From Stenotrophomonas aracearum (GTDB lineage Bacteria > Pseudomonadota > Gammaproteobacteria > Xanthomonadales > Xanthomonadaceae), in contig NZ_CP115543.1 of assembly GCF_031834615.1 (NCBI RefSeq), forward strand, positions 3,483,001 to 3,547,000: a DNA stretch of 64,000 nt. The letters are read 5' to 3'. Below, one piece after another: positions 1 through 9,082 of this stretch (its first letter is position 1; each line of letters begins with the position of its first letter). Below the pieces are notes generated by a model. It did no database searches, was not told the DNA's origin, and was given only the letters and a program-made list of their open reading frames with translations. Made by a program: the position numbers and the translations under genes.

Positions 1-942
1 TACAAGCTGGAAGCGGACTTCTCCGGCGACCAGGTGGAAGCCAAGGACGTGTATGTCAGCCGCGATTTCAGCGGCGGCAAGCTCAGCATCGGCCAGTTCA
101 AGCAGTTCTTCTCGCTGGACGACCGCACCGGCTCCAACTACGGCAGCTTCCTGGAGCGCGGCAACGCCGGCACCACGCTGGCGCCGCTGTACCGGTTGGG
201 CGCCTCCTGGCAGGCCGCCAAGGGCGACATGACCTGGGCCGCCAGCGCCTACAGCCTGGAAAGCATCGACGCATGGCAGGTGAAGGGCCGTGCGGCCGGC
301 GGACGCGCCACCTGGGCGCCGGGCGCCACGGCGGGCGACGTGCTGCACCTGGGCCTTTCGCTGGCGCACGAACGCTATGACACGCCCGGCGCCAACGGCG
401 TGCCGGCCCTGCGGATCCGCCCGCGTCCGGCCGGTCACCTTTCCGACAACAGCCGCCTGACCCTGATCGACTTCTCGTCCGGCCGCGACACTGACGTGAA
501 CAAGTGGTCGCTGGAATACGCACAGGTGCGCGGCCCGCTGAGCTGGCAGGGCGAGTTCAGTGGCGCCACCTTCGATGATGGCAGCCAGCGCGGCACCGTG
601 CTGGCCGGCTACGGCATGCTCAGCTGGTTCGTGACCGGCGAGTCGCGCGGCTACGACCGCAAGACCGGCCGCTTCGCGCGCATCAAGGACATCCGGCACA
701 AGGCCGGCGCGTTCGAACTGGCGCTGCGCTACGACCAGATGCGCGGCGAGCAGCACCTGTTCGGCCAACCGGACCTGATTGATGCGCGCACCGAAGCGTG
801 GACGCTGGGCGGCAACTGGTACATGCGCCCGAACCTGCGCTTCATGCTGAACCTGATCGACAGCCGCAACCGCGATTACCTGGCGGCAGCCACCGTGGAC
901 CACACCCGCGCGGTCACCGGCCGCCTGCAGTTCGATTTCTAA
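1..942 (+). CDS. Phosphate-selective porin O/P family protein, 5' end missing
   Basis: The frame is open from base 1 (reads YKLEADFSGD...), so this is the last 313 residues of a gene that begins outside the window. The barrel-like repeats, the early stretch LSIGQFKQFFSLDD followed by FLERG, and the terminal aromatic residue (RLQFDF) match the Porin_O_P (OprO/OprP) family of outer-membrane channels. It ends 24 bases before a citrate carrier and probably forms an operon with it. I infer that this porin brings citrate or a citrate-metal complex across the outer membrane. Family assignment is by recognition of the sequence pattern; substrate is inference from the neighbour only. Confidence 0.75.
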   Translation, partial: YKLEADFSGDQVEAKDVYVSRDFSGGKLSIGQFKQFFSLDDRTGSNYGSFLERGNAGTTLAPLYRLGASWQAAKGDMTWAASAYSLESIDAWQVKGRAAGGRATWAPGATAGDVLHLGLSLAHERYDTPGANGVPALRIRPRPAGHLSDNSRLTLIDFSSGRDTDVNKWSLEYAQVRGPLSWQGEFSGATFDDGSQRGTVLAGYGMLSWFVTGESRGYDRKTGRFARIKDIRHKAGAFELALRYDQMRGEQHLFGQPDLIDARTEAWTLGGNWYMRPNLRFMLNLIDSRNRDYLAAATVDHTRAVTGRLQFDF

Positions 943-966
943 CCCCCTTTGCAAGGAAACCCGCAG

Positions 967-2295
967 ATGATGCTGAGCATCCTCGGTTTTGGCATGGTCA
1001 TTACGTTCATGTACTTGATCATGAGCAAACGACTGTCGCCGCTGGTCGCGCTGATCACCATTCCCATCCTGTTCGCGCTGGTAGGTGGCTTCGGTGCGGG
1101 TATCGACCAGATGATGCTGGACGGCATCAAGAAGATCGCGCCGACCGGCGTGATGCTGATGTTCGCCATCCTGTACTTCGGGGTGATGATCGACGCCGGC
1201 CTGTTCGACCCGCTGGTGCGGATCATCCTGCGCCTGGTCAAGGGCGACCCGATGAAAATCGTGCTGGGCACGGCGGCGCTGGCGATGCTGATTTCGCTGG
1301 ATGGCGACGGCTCCACCACCTACATGATCACCGTCTCGGCGATGCTGCCGCTGTACCAGCGCCTGGGCATGAACGCCTTGAACATGACCTGCGTGACCAT
1401 CCTGGCCGGCGGCGTGATGAACCTCACCCCGTGGGGCGGGCCGACCGCACGCGCGGCCACGGCGCTGCATGTGGACCCGGCCGACGTGTTCGTGCCGCTG
1501 ATTCCAGCGATGGTGCTGGCCTGTGCTTCCGTATTGCTGCTGGCGTGGTACCTGGGCCTGAAGGAACGCCGCCGCCTGGGCGTGGTGAAGCTGCCGAGCG
1601 GTGGCAGCTGGATGGATTCCAGCGTGTCCGATGATGGCTCGCTGCCCACCGTGGAAGATGCCGAAGACACCAAGCGCCCGAAGCTGCTGTGGGTGAATCT
1701 GGCCCTGACCCTGGCCCTGATGACCGCGCTGGTGATGGGCGTGCTGCCGATGCCGGTGCTGTTCATGGTCGGCTTTGCGATCGCACTGGTGATCAACTAC
1801 CCGAACCTGGCCGAGCAGCGCCGCCGCGTGGTGAACCATGCCGGCAATGTGCTTTCGGTGGTGTCGCTGATCTTCGCGGCGGGCATCTTCACCGGCATCC
1901 TCAACAACACCGGCATGGTGGAGGCGATGTCGCGCAGCTTCCTGGCGGTCATTCCCGATGCCTGGGGCCCGTACCTGGCAGTGATCACCGCGCTGGCCTC
2001 GATGCCGTTCACCTTCTTCATGTCCAACGACGCCTTCTACTTCGGCGTGCTGCCGATCCTGTCCGAGGCGGCCGGCAACTACGGCATCACACCGGTAGAG
2101 ATGGCGCGCGCCTCGCTGGCGGGCCAGCCGGTGCATCTGCTCAGCCCGCTGGTCCCTTCCACCTACCTGCTGGTGGGCTTGGCAAAGGTGGAGTTTGCCG
2201 ACCATCAGAAGTTCACCCTGAAATGGGCGGTGATGGTCTCACTGGTGCTGATGTTCGGCAGCCTGCTGTGCGCGCTGTATCCCTTCGCGGCCTGA
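967..2295 (+). CDS. CitMHS-family citrate (metal-citrate:H+) transporter
   Basis: A 442-residue inner-membrane protein with about a dozen hydrophobic segments. The conserved stretches DGDGSTTYMIT (near residue 115) and NLTPWGGPTARA (near 155) are typical of CitMHS carriers, which import citrate complexed with a divalent metal in symport with protons. The frame can be extended to a TTG at 949, but AAGGA at 953-957 sits nine bases before the ATG at 967, so I prefer 967. It follows the porin gene and is followed after 16 bases by an SDR gene, suggesting a citrate-uptake operon. The metal preference cannot be read from sequence. Confidence 0.85.
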   Translation: MMLSILGFGMVITFMYLIMSKRLSPLVALITIPILFALVGGFGAGIDQMMLDGIKKIAPTGVMLMFAILYFGVMIDAGLFDPLVRIILRLVKGDPMKIVLGTAALAMLISLDGDGSTTYMITVSAMLPLYQRLGMNALNMTCVTILAGGVMNLTPWGGPTARAATALHVDPADVFVPLIPAMVLACASVLLLAWYLGLKERRRLGVVKLPSGGSWMDSSVSDDGSLPTVEDAEDTKRPKLLWVNLALTLALMTALVMGVLPMPVLFMVGFAIALVINYPNLAEQRRRVVNHAGNVLSVVSLIFAAGIFTGILNNTGMVEAMSRSFLAVIPDAWGPYLAVITALASMPFTFFMSNDAFYFGVLPILSEAAGNYGITPVEMARASLAGQPVHLLSPLVPSTYLLVGLAKVEFADHQKFTLKWAVMVSLVLMFGSLLCALYPFAA

Positions 2296-2311
2296 TCCTG
2301 GAGATATCGAG

Positions 2312-3052
2312 ATGACCCTTCGCATTGCATACGTCACCAGCGGCATGGGCAGCGTGGGCACCGCCATCTGCCAGAAACTGGCCCGCAACGGCCATACGGT
2401 GGTGGCGGGCTGCGCACCGGATTCGCCACGCAAAGCCGCATGGCTGCGCGAACAGCGCGAGCTGGGCTTTGACTTCATCGCCTCCGAAGGCAACGCGGCC
2501 GACTGGCAGTCCACGGTGGCGGCCTTCACCAAGGTCAAGGCCGAGGTGGGCGAAATCGACGTACTGGTGAACAACGCCGGCGGCAGCCGCGACGTGCTGT
2601 TCCGGCAGATGAGCCAGGACGACTGGAACGCGGTGATGGGCTCGAACCTGCATGCGTTGTTCAACATCACCAAGCAGGTGATTGATGGCATGGCATCGCG
2701 CGGGTGGGGCCGGATCGTGAACATCGGCTCGGTGAGCGCGCACAAGGGCCAGATCGGCCAGGTGAACTTTGCTACGGCGAAGGCGGCGATGCATGGTTTC
2801 AGCCGGGCGCTGGCCAATGAAGTGGCCACGCGCGGGGTGACGGTGAACACCATCTCGCCCGGGTACATCGCCAGCCAGTCGATCAGCAGCTTCCCGCCGG
2901 ATGTGCTGGATCGGTTGGCCGGATCGGTGCCGATCAGGCGGTTGGGCAAGCCGGAAGAAGTGGCCAGCCTGTGTGCGTGGCTGGCTTCGGATGATGCCGC
3001 GTACGTCACTGGGGCGGATTATGCGGTGAACGGTGGGTTGCATATGTTCTGA
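2312..3052 (+). CDS. PhaB-like SDR (acetoacetyl-CoA reductase family) with Phe in place of catalytic Tyr
   Basis: 246 residues, closely resembling acetoacetyl-CoA reductase PhaB along its whole length (TSGMGSVGTAI cofactor loop, NNAG at about 89, SPGYIA, terminal NGGLHMF). Ser140 and Lys157 of the catalytic triad are present, but residue 153, which is the catalytic Tyr in the family (NYSTAK), is Phe here (NFATAK, codon TTT at 2768-2770). Reduction of acetoacetyl-CoA would be expected to be badly impaired, so the protein may bind rather than reduce, or use another proton donor. Third gene of the porin-citrate operon, 16 bases after the carrier. Annotation pipelines would probably call it phbB; I leave the symbol empty because of the lost Tyr. 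Confidence 0.8.
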   Translation: MTLRIAYVTSGMGSVGTAICQKLARNGHTVVAGCAPDSPRKAAWLREQRELGFDFIASEGNAADWQSTVAAFTKVKAEVGEIDVLVNNAGGSRDVLFRQMSQDDWNAVMGSNLHALFNITKQVIDGMASRGWGRIVNIGSVSAHKGQIGQVNFATAKAAMHGFSRALANEVATRGVTVNTISPGYIASQSISSFPPDVLDRLAGSVPIRRLGKPEEVASLCAWLASDDAAYVTGADYAVNGGLHMF

Positions 3053-3090
3053 GCGGTCACGCCCCGAACGGCCGGCCGCACCCGACCCTC

Positions 3091-3172
3091 GTAGTGCCGG
3101 CCGCTGGCCGGCTCCAGGCGGTATGTCGAACGAGACGTAGACCACGTGGAGCCGGCCGGCGGCCGGCACTAC
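3091..3172. repeat. GTAG REP pair (SMAG-type BIME)
   Basis: Two inverted copies of a GTAG-headed palindrome. The first starts GTAG at 3091 with stem GCCGGCC-GCT-GGCCGGC; the second reads towards it and ends in ACTAC at 3172. They lie between the SDR stop and the TonB receptor stop, and the second copy's GTAG begins one base after the receptor's TGA. SMAG elements are known in Stenotrophomonas; function at this convergent junction (termination or mRNA protection) is inference. Confidence 0.9.
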
Positions 3173-3173
3173 G

Positions 3174-5483
3174 TCAGAATTCCGCGCCGAAGGTCAGGAA
3201 CAGTTGGCGCGGCGCGCTTGCATGAATCGCATACCGAGTTCCATTCGGGTCAGTCGGCGCAAACGAGCTCAGCTGCCCGGCATACCGCTTGTTGGTCAGG
3301 TTCGTGGCATTCAGCGCCACCTTCACGTCCCGCAGCCCCAGCCCCGGCCCGAACGAATACCCCATGCCCGCATCAAACGTGGTCACGCCCGGTACCGACT
3401 GGTCGTTGGTATACGTGTAGTACCGCTTCCCGGTGTACTTCCCGCGCAGGCTGGCGAAGAAACCATCCCGGTTCCAGCTGATCTCGCTGGACACCATCTG
3501 CTGCGGCGTATCCACGGTGATCTTCCCGGCCACCGGCACCACCACGCCACCGGAGATGTAGTCATCCTCGTAGGTGGTCTTGTTCCACGACACCGCGTTG
3601 TACCACTGCAGCCCTTCCACCGGCTTGAGGATGAAGGTCAGCTCCGCACCCTGGCTCTTCACCGAACCCACGTTGATGAAGCGCGTGATGCACTCCGGGC
3701 GGGTACCCACCTCAATGCTGGTACACGGGTTGAGCGACAGCAGGCGGTTGTCGAACATCACGTGGTAAGCCGCGATGGAGGCCTGGTACTTCTCGCCAAA
3801 CGTACGGAAGCCCGCTTCCAGCGTCCGCGACTTCTCCGGCTCCAGATCATCCACGCTGGCCGCAAACGACTCCGGCGAGACCTGCAGCGGGCCGCCACTG
3901 CCACCACCGACGAAGGCGGCGATGTTCTCGGCGTAGGAGGCGAACACTTCATTGCGCTCGCTGAGCTTGAAGCCGATACCTGCCTGCGGCAGCACCGACT
4001 CCTTCGCGGTGAGCGTGCCCGATGCATAGCTGGACTCGGTGCCAGGTTTTGAAACTGCCGTCATGCGGGTATTCGGGCTCTTGATGCCCACATCCACGGT
4101 CAGCCGGTCATCCAGGAAACGCATGCGGTCCTGCACGTAGAACTGGCGCGTGCGGATGTCGTAGTCCTGATCGAACAGGCGGCGGTTCGGGTAGTTCAGG
4201 TAACCATCGTCCAGGAACGGACCAGTGATGTAGTAGAAGTTGCGCTCCACGTTGTGGTCGTTGCGCTCGTACCACAGCCCCGCTTCCAGCTCGTGCAGGC
4301 CCCACTGCCAGCTCAGCGCGGCGGTGATGCCCTGCCGGTTGATGGTGTAGTTGGTGCTGCGGATGGAGATGGGCAGCGCCTGCGGCGTGCCCGGGTTGGA
4401 CGGCTGGCCGGGTGCCCACCAGTGGCCCTGGCCGCGGTTCTCATGGTGGTACCCGAGCAGCTTCAGACGCGCGGTGTCGCCCAGTGCGAAGTCAGCATCG
4501 AGCGAGTACAGGTTGTCGTCGCGCAGGGCACGGCTCTGGTAGTACGCGTCGTCGATGCTGTTGACGCCGCCGCTGAAGGCGCAGCGCTGGGCATCATAGG
4601 TGGCCGGCGCGCAGTACGCGGCAGCCAGGGCGCGATCCCAGTCCGGTGCGTAGATGTTCCAGTCCCAGCCCAGGCCACGGGCGAGCATGCTCTTGGACAG
4701 GTACGCATAGTTGGCCTGGCTGACCCGCGAGGTGGCCGCGAAGGCCCCGAAGCGATGGTCGCCCACCTGCCACACCGCCTTGGCGTTGAACTGGCGGGTG
4801 GTCTGGTTCTGGTTCGGCTCGGCCCACATGTCCGCGTCCTGGTGAACGCCGGAGACATAGGCCGAGAAACCGTTGAGGTCGCCGGTGTCCACGCGCAGGT
4901 AGCCACGGCGCTGGTTGTCGTCGCCCACGGTGACGCTGGCACGGCCACCAAACTCGGTGGACGGGTCCTGCGAGAAGTACTGGATGGTGCCGCCCAGGTT
5001 GCTGGTGGACGCCACGCCCAGCGAGCCGATGCCCTGCGAGAGCTCGGCGCCGGCCAGGTTCTCGGCGATCAGCGCACGCGCAATGCTCAGGCCGTTGTAG
5101 TTGCCGTAGCTGTTGTCGCCCAGCGGCAGACCGTCGAGCGTGTAGCCCAAGCGGCTCTTGTCGAAGCCGCGCAGGCTGATGGTCTGGGATTCTTCGTTGG
5201 CGCCGAACGCGTCGTTGGACTGCACCGACACGCCGGGCAGCCGGTCGAGGATCTTCTGTGCGCTGGTACCGGGCGGCAACACCTGCTTGTCAGCAATGGT
5301 GAGGCGCTGCACCTGGCGGGTTTCGCCCTGGCCGATGACGGAGACGGCGTCCAGCGTGCGGGCGGTGGCAGCCGAGTCGGCGCTCAGCGCGGCATCTACG
5401 TCGGCGGCATTTGCATTGGCAGCGCACAGCGCGATCGCCACGGCGATCGTCAGGGGACGGTTGAGCATGAGGGTCCGTTGCAA
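3174..5483 (-). CDS. TonB-dependent outer-membrane receptor
   Basis: 769 residues with a signal peptide (cleavage after NANA, about residue 27), a TonB-box-like stretch DAVSV, a plug domain (SAQKILDRLPGVSV, ISLRGFDKSRLGYTLDGLPLGD) and a C-terminal 22-strand-type barrel ending in FGAEF. It is an energy-dependent importer in the outer membrane; the substrate is not identifiable. A second, truncated copy of its first ~151 residues and of its upstream region lies at 8624-9160, about seven residue changes away (counted by eye). Its stop codon abuts a GTAG REP. The leader region 5484-5563 is shared with the truncated copy, so the promoter was duplicated too. Confidence 0.9.
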   Translation of the reverse strand: MQRTLMLNRPLTIAVAIALCAANANAADVDAALSADSAATARTLDAVSVIGQGETRQVQRLTIADKQVLPPGTSAQKILDRLPGVSVQSNDAFGANEESQTISLRGFDKSRLGYTLDGLPLGDNSYGNYNGLSIARALIAENLAGAELSQGIGSLGVASTSNLGGTIQYFSQDPSTEFGGRASVTVGDDNQRRGYLRVDTGDLNGFSAYVSGVHQDADMWAEPNQNQTTRQFNAKAVWQVGDHRFGAFAATSRVSQANYAYLSKSMLARGLGWDWNIYAPDWDRALAAAYCAPATYDAQRCAFSGGVNSIDDAYYQSRALRDDNLYSLDADFALGDTARLKLLGYHHENRGQGHWWAPGQPSNPGTPQALPISIRSTNYTINRQGITAALSWQWGLHELEAGLWYERNDHNVERNFYYITGPFLDDGYLNYPNRRLFDQDYDIRTRQFYVQDRMRFLDDRLTVDVGIKSPNTRMTAVSKPGTESSYASGTLTAKESVLPQAGIGFKLSERNEVFASYAENIAAFVGGGSGGPLQVSPESFAASVDDLEPEKSRTLEAGFRTFGEKYQASIAAYHVMFDNRLLSLNPCTSIEVGTRPECITRFINVGSVKSQGAELTFILKPVEGLQWYNAVSWNKTTYEDDYISGGVVVPVAGKITVDTPQQMVSSEISWNRDGFFASLRGKYTGKRYYTYTNDQSVPGVTTFDAGMGYSFGPGLGLRDVKVALNATNLTNKRYAGQLSSFAPTDPNGTRYAIHASAPRQLFLTFGAEF

Positions 5484-5584
5484 GATGGAGATGGCCTGCG
5501 TGGAGCAGGTGCGTCGCCATGGTGCGAGCGGAAGGTTAAGGGATTCTTACGGCGTTGTCGCGCTGGCCGAAACTGCGACCCTCG

Positions 5585-5962
5585 TCATGGATTGGTCGTC
5601 CATACCCATAGCGACGCGCCCATCATGCCGGCGCCTGTGGAGATGAGCATTGAGGTGAGACCCCCGCCAGCGACGGGTAACGCAAAGAGCGCCGATAGCA
5701 CCAGCGCCGCTGCGCTGCTCGCAAACACGGGGGCTGCCGGGCGTCGAGTGCGTGCCGTATGGCGACACGATGCGGCGACAACGCAGGCGCAGACGACTGC
5801 GGTAGACATCTCGACTGCGCTGACACCGTCGCCGACCAGGCCCATGGAAGGCACAGACGCGGGCACCGCAGAAATCGCCGCCCGCACCTTGGCACTCCAG
5901 GCGTACACCACGAGCAGCGCCAGGTAAGCCTGGATGACCATCGAACAGGTCATCCGAGCCAT
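5585..5962 (-). CDS. Small hypothetical inner-membrane protein beside the zinc receptor
   Basis: 125 residues from the ATG at 5962 (a GTG at 5992, overlapping the receptor stop, is an alternative). Three to four hydrophobic segments are visible, around residues 8-20, 45-62, 77-97 and 103-120, separated by an Arg-rich loop (RHTARTRRP). No family recognised. The gene starts 16 bases after the end of the ZnuD-like receptor on the same strand, so the two are probably cotranscribed and, if so, controlled by the same Zur-like site. A role in zinc handling is inference from context alone. Lower GC than the flanking core genes. Confidence 0.55.
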   Translation of the reverse strand: MARMTCSMVIQAYLALLVVYAWSAKVRAAISAVPASVPSMGLVGDGVSAVEMSTAVVCACVVAASCRHTARTRRPAAPVFASSAAALVLSALFALPVAGGGLTSMLISTGAGMMGASLWVWTTNP

Positions 5963-5978
5963 TGGAAATGTCCGTCGA

Positions 5979-8309
5979 TCAGAGCTTGACACTCACACCC
6001 ACCTGAAACCCACGACCAGGAAGTGGCGCTATGTACTTGAGGGGCGAATTGTGGGGGCGCGCCTCTTCATCGAGAAGATTCGATCCATTGATGAAGACTT
6101 CCACCGCTGAGACATAGCTGTTGCGGACCGCGAACTCGCGGCTCACTTGAAGATCAACCATGTTGAACGCATCCAGCGGGATCTCTTCGCTTACGTTCTT
6201 CCCCAGGTACTTCTGCTTGTCGTAATAGATGCTGGACAGCCGCGCCTTCCATCCGCGGTTCTGCCAGGCGATGTTGGCGCCGTAACGATTGGTGGGCATA
6301 TTCGGCAGGTACTCGCCATCGTTGTGGGCACGCAGTGAGTCCGGGTTGTCCGCCTTGTTCTTCACTAGGTCCGAAAATGCCGAGAGGTCGAGTTTTCCGA
6401 ACGCCCCCAGGTCCATCGATTGGGAGACATCGATCTCAACGCCTTCCACGGTGGTGTCGGTCTGCTTCCAATACTTCAGCGGCAATCGGTTGGCGGTCTG
6501 CAGCCCGGAGTAGCCCAGGTAGAGGTAGTTCTGGTACTTCATCTCATAGGCCGTGGCCGAGGCGGCGAAGCCGGAACTCTTGAACGCCAGCGTGGCTTCA
6601 CTGGTTCGCGCCCGTTCCGGACTCAGCTTCTGGCTGCCCTCTTCCTGGGTCATGGTTGAGTAGTGCGCGTTGCTCGCGTAGAGCTCGTTGACCTCGGGCG
6701 CCCGCTCGGAGTCCGAGTAGCGCAGCTTTGCCGAGAAGCGGCTGCCAAGTTCGAAGTAGCCGCCGATGCTATGGCTGTTCAGCGAGTAAGCACGGTCCTC
6801 CAGGGTGGCGTTGGGCGAATTCCGGGATGTCTTGAACCTGCTCGGCTTGATCTGGTGGTCAATGCGCTCATGCCTGAACCCGCCGTCGAAGATCGCCCAA
6901 CCCAGATCGAGGCTTTCCTTGACGAAGAACGCGGTCGCGTCGGTCTCCACATCAGGCAGGTATCGCTGCGCGCCGCTTCCGGTGATGTCCCTGGACCGGA
7001 GGCTGGCGCCGAGTGTGCCGCTGAGTGGGCCAAACGGCGTGTGGGTGAGCAGTAGTTCGGCTTGATTGGTCTTGAAATCGTACTCGTTCGCCTTCGTGGC
7101 GCCGAGGTACTCACCCGAGGTGTTGTCCAGCTTGGCCAGGTTCAGCTCGGCCAGCTCGAACAGCGGCAGCGGGTCGCGAAGGTTTGCTTCGATGGTGTAC
7201 TTGTCCTGCTTGAGCTTTACGCCCACCGGGCGTCCTGCGCTGTAATCCGCGCCGAACGACAGGTTCTCCATCGAGAATCCAGGCACGCCGTACTCGCTGT
7301 CCTTGGAGTCCATGCTGGCTGCAATGTAGCCGCGCTCGAAGAAGTAGGTTGAACCCACGGCCAGGTGGGTGTTCTTGATATAGCTGTTGCCCAGGGTAAC
7401 GCGGTAGTTCGGCGTGACGTCCCGGTTTATCTTGTTCTGCACATAGGAAGGGGTTCCTTCCACGTACTGCGGATTGGCAGGATTGGTGTAGGTTTTTCCC
7501 ATCCAGACAGAGGTGGGCCGGTTGGTGAAGAAGGAGAAGTCCCCGTCTGCCCAGTCGGGATTCTCGGTCATGAACTGATCGATGAAAGGCTGCGATGCTT
7601 TGTTGTAGACACGCTGCACGCGTGCCTCCCTCTGACAACTGTCGGCCAGTGCGCTGTTGGCGCCGCCCGCAACCGGAAACATCTGGCTGTCGCACACGCT
7701 TGCCTTGCTGTTGCCCGGGATGTCGTAGTGTGAGATCCGCTGCACGGACATCTGCAGGTTGGTGGAGATGTTCCGCTGATTGTTGAAGTTCATGCGGAAG
7801 CCCTGCGCATCGGCATCGTTGAACCCCTTTCGGAGCATCAGTTCCATCTCCTGATCCTTGTCTTCCATTTCGCGGGAGATCAAACCAGAGTCCATATTGA
7901 CGCTGCCGCCGATGGCGTTGCCGCCAAAGCGCACGGTGTCGGACGACTTGTTGACCGTGACGCTCTTCACAAAAAGCGGGTCAAACGGGACGTTGATGTC
8001 ACCGCTGATGGCATTCATGCCGAGAATCGACTGACCGTCTTCAAGGACCTGCACGCGGTTTCCACTCAGGCTGCGAATCACCGGCGCGCCCGAGTTCGGG
8101 CCGAATGCGCCGCTCTGTACACCTGAGACGTGCTTGAGCATGTCGCCCAGCGTCCGGTCGGGCGCCTGGGTGTTTTCCACGTTCACTACGGTATCCACGC
8201 GGGAAACCTTTTCAGCCTGCACCATTACGGCGGGCAGGGTGACGTTGTCGGCTGCGTGCGCAGCTTGGACACAAAGAAATGTTGCAACAGCAAGAACGTG
8301 ACGCCGCAT
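5979..8309 (-). CDS. ZnuD-like TonB-dependent receptor, probably zinc
   Basis: 776 residues with a signal peptide (cut after AHA, ~20), TonB box-like LPAVMVQAEKV, a plug with GAFGPNSGAPVIRSLSGNR and VNKSSDTVRFGGNAIGGSVN, and a barrel ending in VGVSVKL. The plug pattern is that of the ZnuD/zinc-regulated receptor group rather than siderophore receptors. A perfect 12-base palindrome that fits a Zur box lies 27-38 bases upstream of the ATG, supporting zinc-repressed expression. Codon use and base composition are noticeably less GC-rich than the neighbouring core genes, suggesting transfer. Zinc as substrate is inference from family resemblance plus the operator; other metals or metallophores are possible. 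Confidence 0.8.
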   Translation of the reverse strand: MRRHVLAVATFLCVQAAHAADNVTLPAVMVQAEKVSRVDTVVNVENTQAPDRTLGDMLKHVSGVQSGAFGPNSGAPVIRSLSGNRVQVLEDGQSILGMNAISGDINVPFDPLFVKSVTVNKSSDTVRFGGNAIGGSVNMDSGLISREMEDKDQEMELMLRKGFNDADAQGFRMNFNNQRNISTNLQMSVQRISHYDIPGNSKASVCDSQMFPVAGGANSALADSCQREARVQRVYNKASQPFIDQFMTENPDWADGDFSFFTNRPTSVWMGKTYTNPANPQYVEGTPSYVQNKINRDVTPNYRVTLGNSYIKNTHLAVGSTYFFERGYIAASMDSKDSEYGVPGFSMENLSFGADYSAGRPVGVKLKQDKYTIEANLRDPLPLFELAELNLAKLDNTSGEYLGATKANEYDFKTNQAELLLTHTPFGPLSGTLGASLRSRDITGSGAQRYLPDVETDATAFFVKESLDLGWAIFDGGFRHERIDHQIKPSRFKTSRNSPNATLEDRAYSLNSHSIGGYFELGSRFSAKLRYSDSERAPEVNELYASNAHYSTMTQEEGSQKLSPERARTSEATLAFKSSGFAASATAYEMKYQNYLYLGYSGLQTANRLPLKYWKQTDTTVEGVEIDVSQSMDLGAFGKLDLSAFSDLVKNKADNPDSLRAHNDGEYLPNMPTNRYGANIAWQNRGWKARLSSIYYDKQKYLGKNVSEEIPLDAFNMVDLQVSREFAVRNSYVSAVEVFINGSNLLDEEARPHNSPLKYIAPLPGRGFQVGVSVKL

Positions 8310-8332
8310 ACCGGACCCCCCAAGAAAGAGGC

Positions 8333-8350
8333 GCGATGTTATAACATTAC
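8333..8350 (-). promoter_or_regulatory. Candidate Zur operator
   Basis: The minus strand reads GTAATGTTATAACATCGC, containing the perfect palindrome ATGTTATAACAT (8336-8347). Published comparative work gives a compact Zur-box consensus of the form GTAATGTTATAACATTAC in some proteobacteria; this differs at two positions. It sits just upstream of the ZnuD-like receptor start, where repressor binding would block transcription. Identification is by pattern; binding is not shown. Confidence 0.65.
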
Positions 8351-8463
8351 TTTCGCGTCTTCAACGGTGGTCAAGGTCACGGGTTCGGACCCGCGGGTGT
8401 TTTCAGGATGATTGGTTATTGCGCCCGGGCTTCTGGCGGTCGGGCATCGTCGGTGGCGACTGC

Positions 8464-8622
8464 TCACTCGGCCGCCAGCTGATCCATGCGTATGCGGGTG
8501 GCAAACCGCGGGAACGCCAGCATACCGGCCAGCCCATTGGCGCGACTCACCCAGTGCGGCAACCAACGCGGCGGGCGCAGGATGCCCTCTTCGAACAGCG
8601 GCGCGAAATCAATCGCGTAGGT
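8464..8622 (-). pseudogene. 3' fragment of a second DUF1704/QEGLA gene
   Basis: The minus strand encodes the last ~54 residues of a protein nearly the same as the C-terminus of the gene at 11196-12452 (about four residue differences by eye, including PR for SL and T for N near the end), finishing at an equivalent TGA (8464-8466). Upstream it stops abruptly at 8622, where sequence of the truncated TonB receptor copy takes over in another frame. No start or N-terminal part remains, so it is a fragment left by recombination. Confidence 0.85.
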
Positions 8623-9082
8623 CAGCGACGCCCTGCGAGAGCTCGTCGCCGGCCAGGTTCTCGGCGATCAGCGCACGCGCGATGCTCAGGCCGTTGTAGT
8701 TGCCGTAGCTGTTGTCGCCCAGCGGCAGGCCGTCCAGCGTATAGCCGAGTCGGCTCTTGTCGAAGCCGCGCAGGCTGATGGTCTGGGACTCTTCATTGGC
8801 GCCGAAGGCATCATTCGACTGCACCGACACGCCAGGCAGTCGGTCGAGGATCTTCTGCGCGCTGGTGCCGGGCGGCAACACCTGCTTTTCGGCGATGGTG
8901 ATGCGCTGCACCTGGCGGGTCTCGCCCTGGCCGATAACGGAGGCAGCGTCCAGCGTGCGGGCGGTGACTGCCGAATCGACGCTCAGCGCGGCATCCACGT
9001 CGGCGGCGTTTGCATTGGCAGCGCACAGCGCGATCGCCACGGCGATAGTCAGGGGTCGGTTGAGCATGGGGGTCCGTTGCAA
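8609..9082 (-). pseudogene. Truncated 5' copy of the TonB receptor gene
   Basis: Encodes a copy of the first ~151 residues of the receptor at 3174-5483 (signal peptide, TonB box and half of the plug), then runs out of homology after LSQG at about 8624 and ends VADLRD-stop by reading into the DUF1704 fragment out of frame. It has no barrel and cannot be a receptor; a secreted plug fragment could in principle be made because start codon and leader are intact. The upstream 75 or so bases (9083-9160) also match the leader of the intact gene. Confidence 0.85.

Noticed and set aside
8374..8396. Sequence resembling a tRNA T-arm (GGTCACGGGTTCGGACCCG)
   Set aside because: No acceptor, D or anticodon arms around it and the loop does not fit; probably chance. 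A degraded attachment site cannot be excluded.
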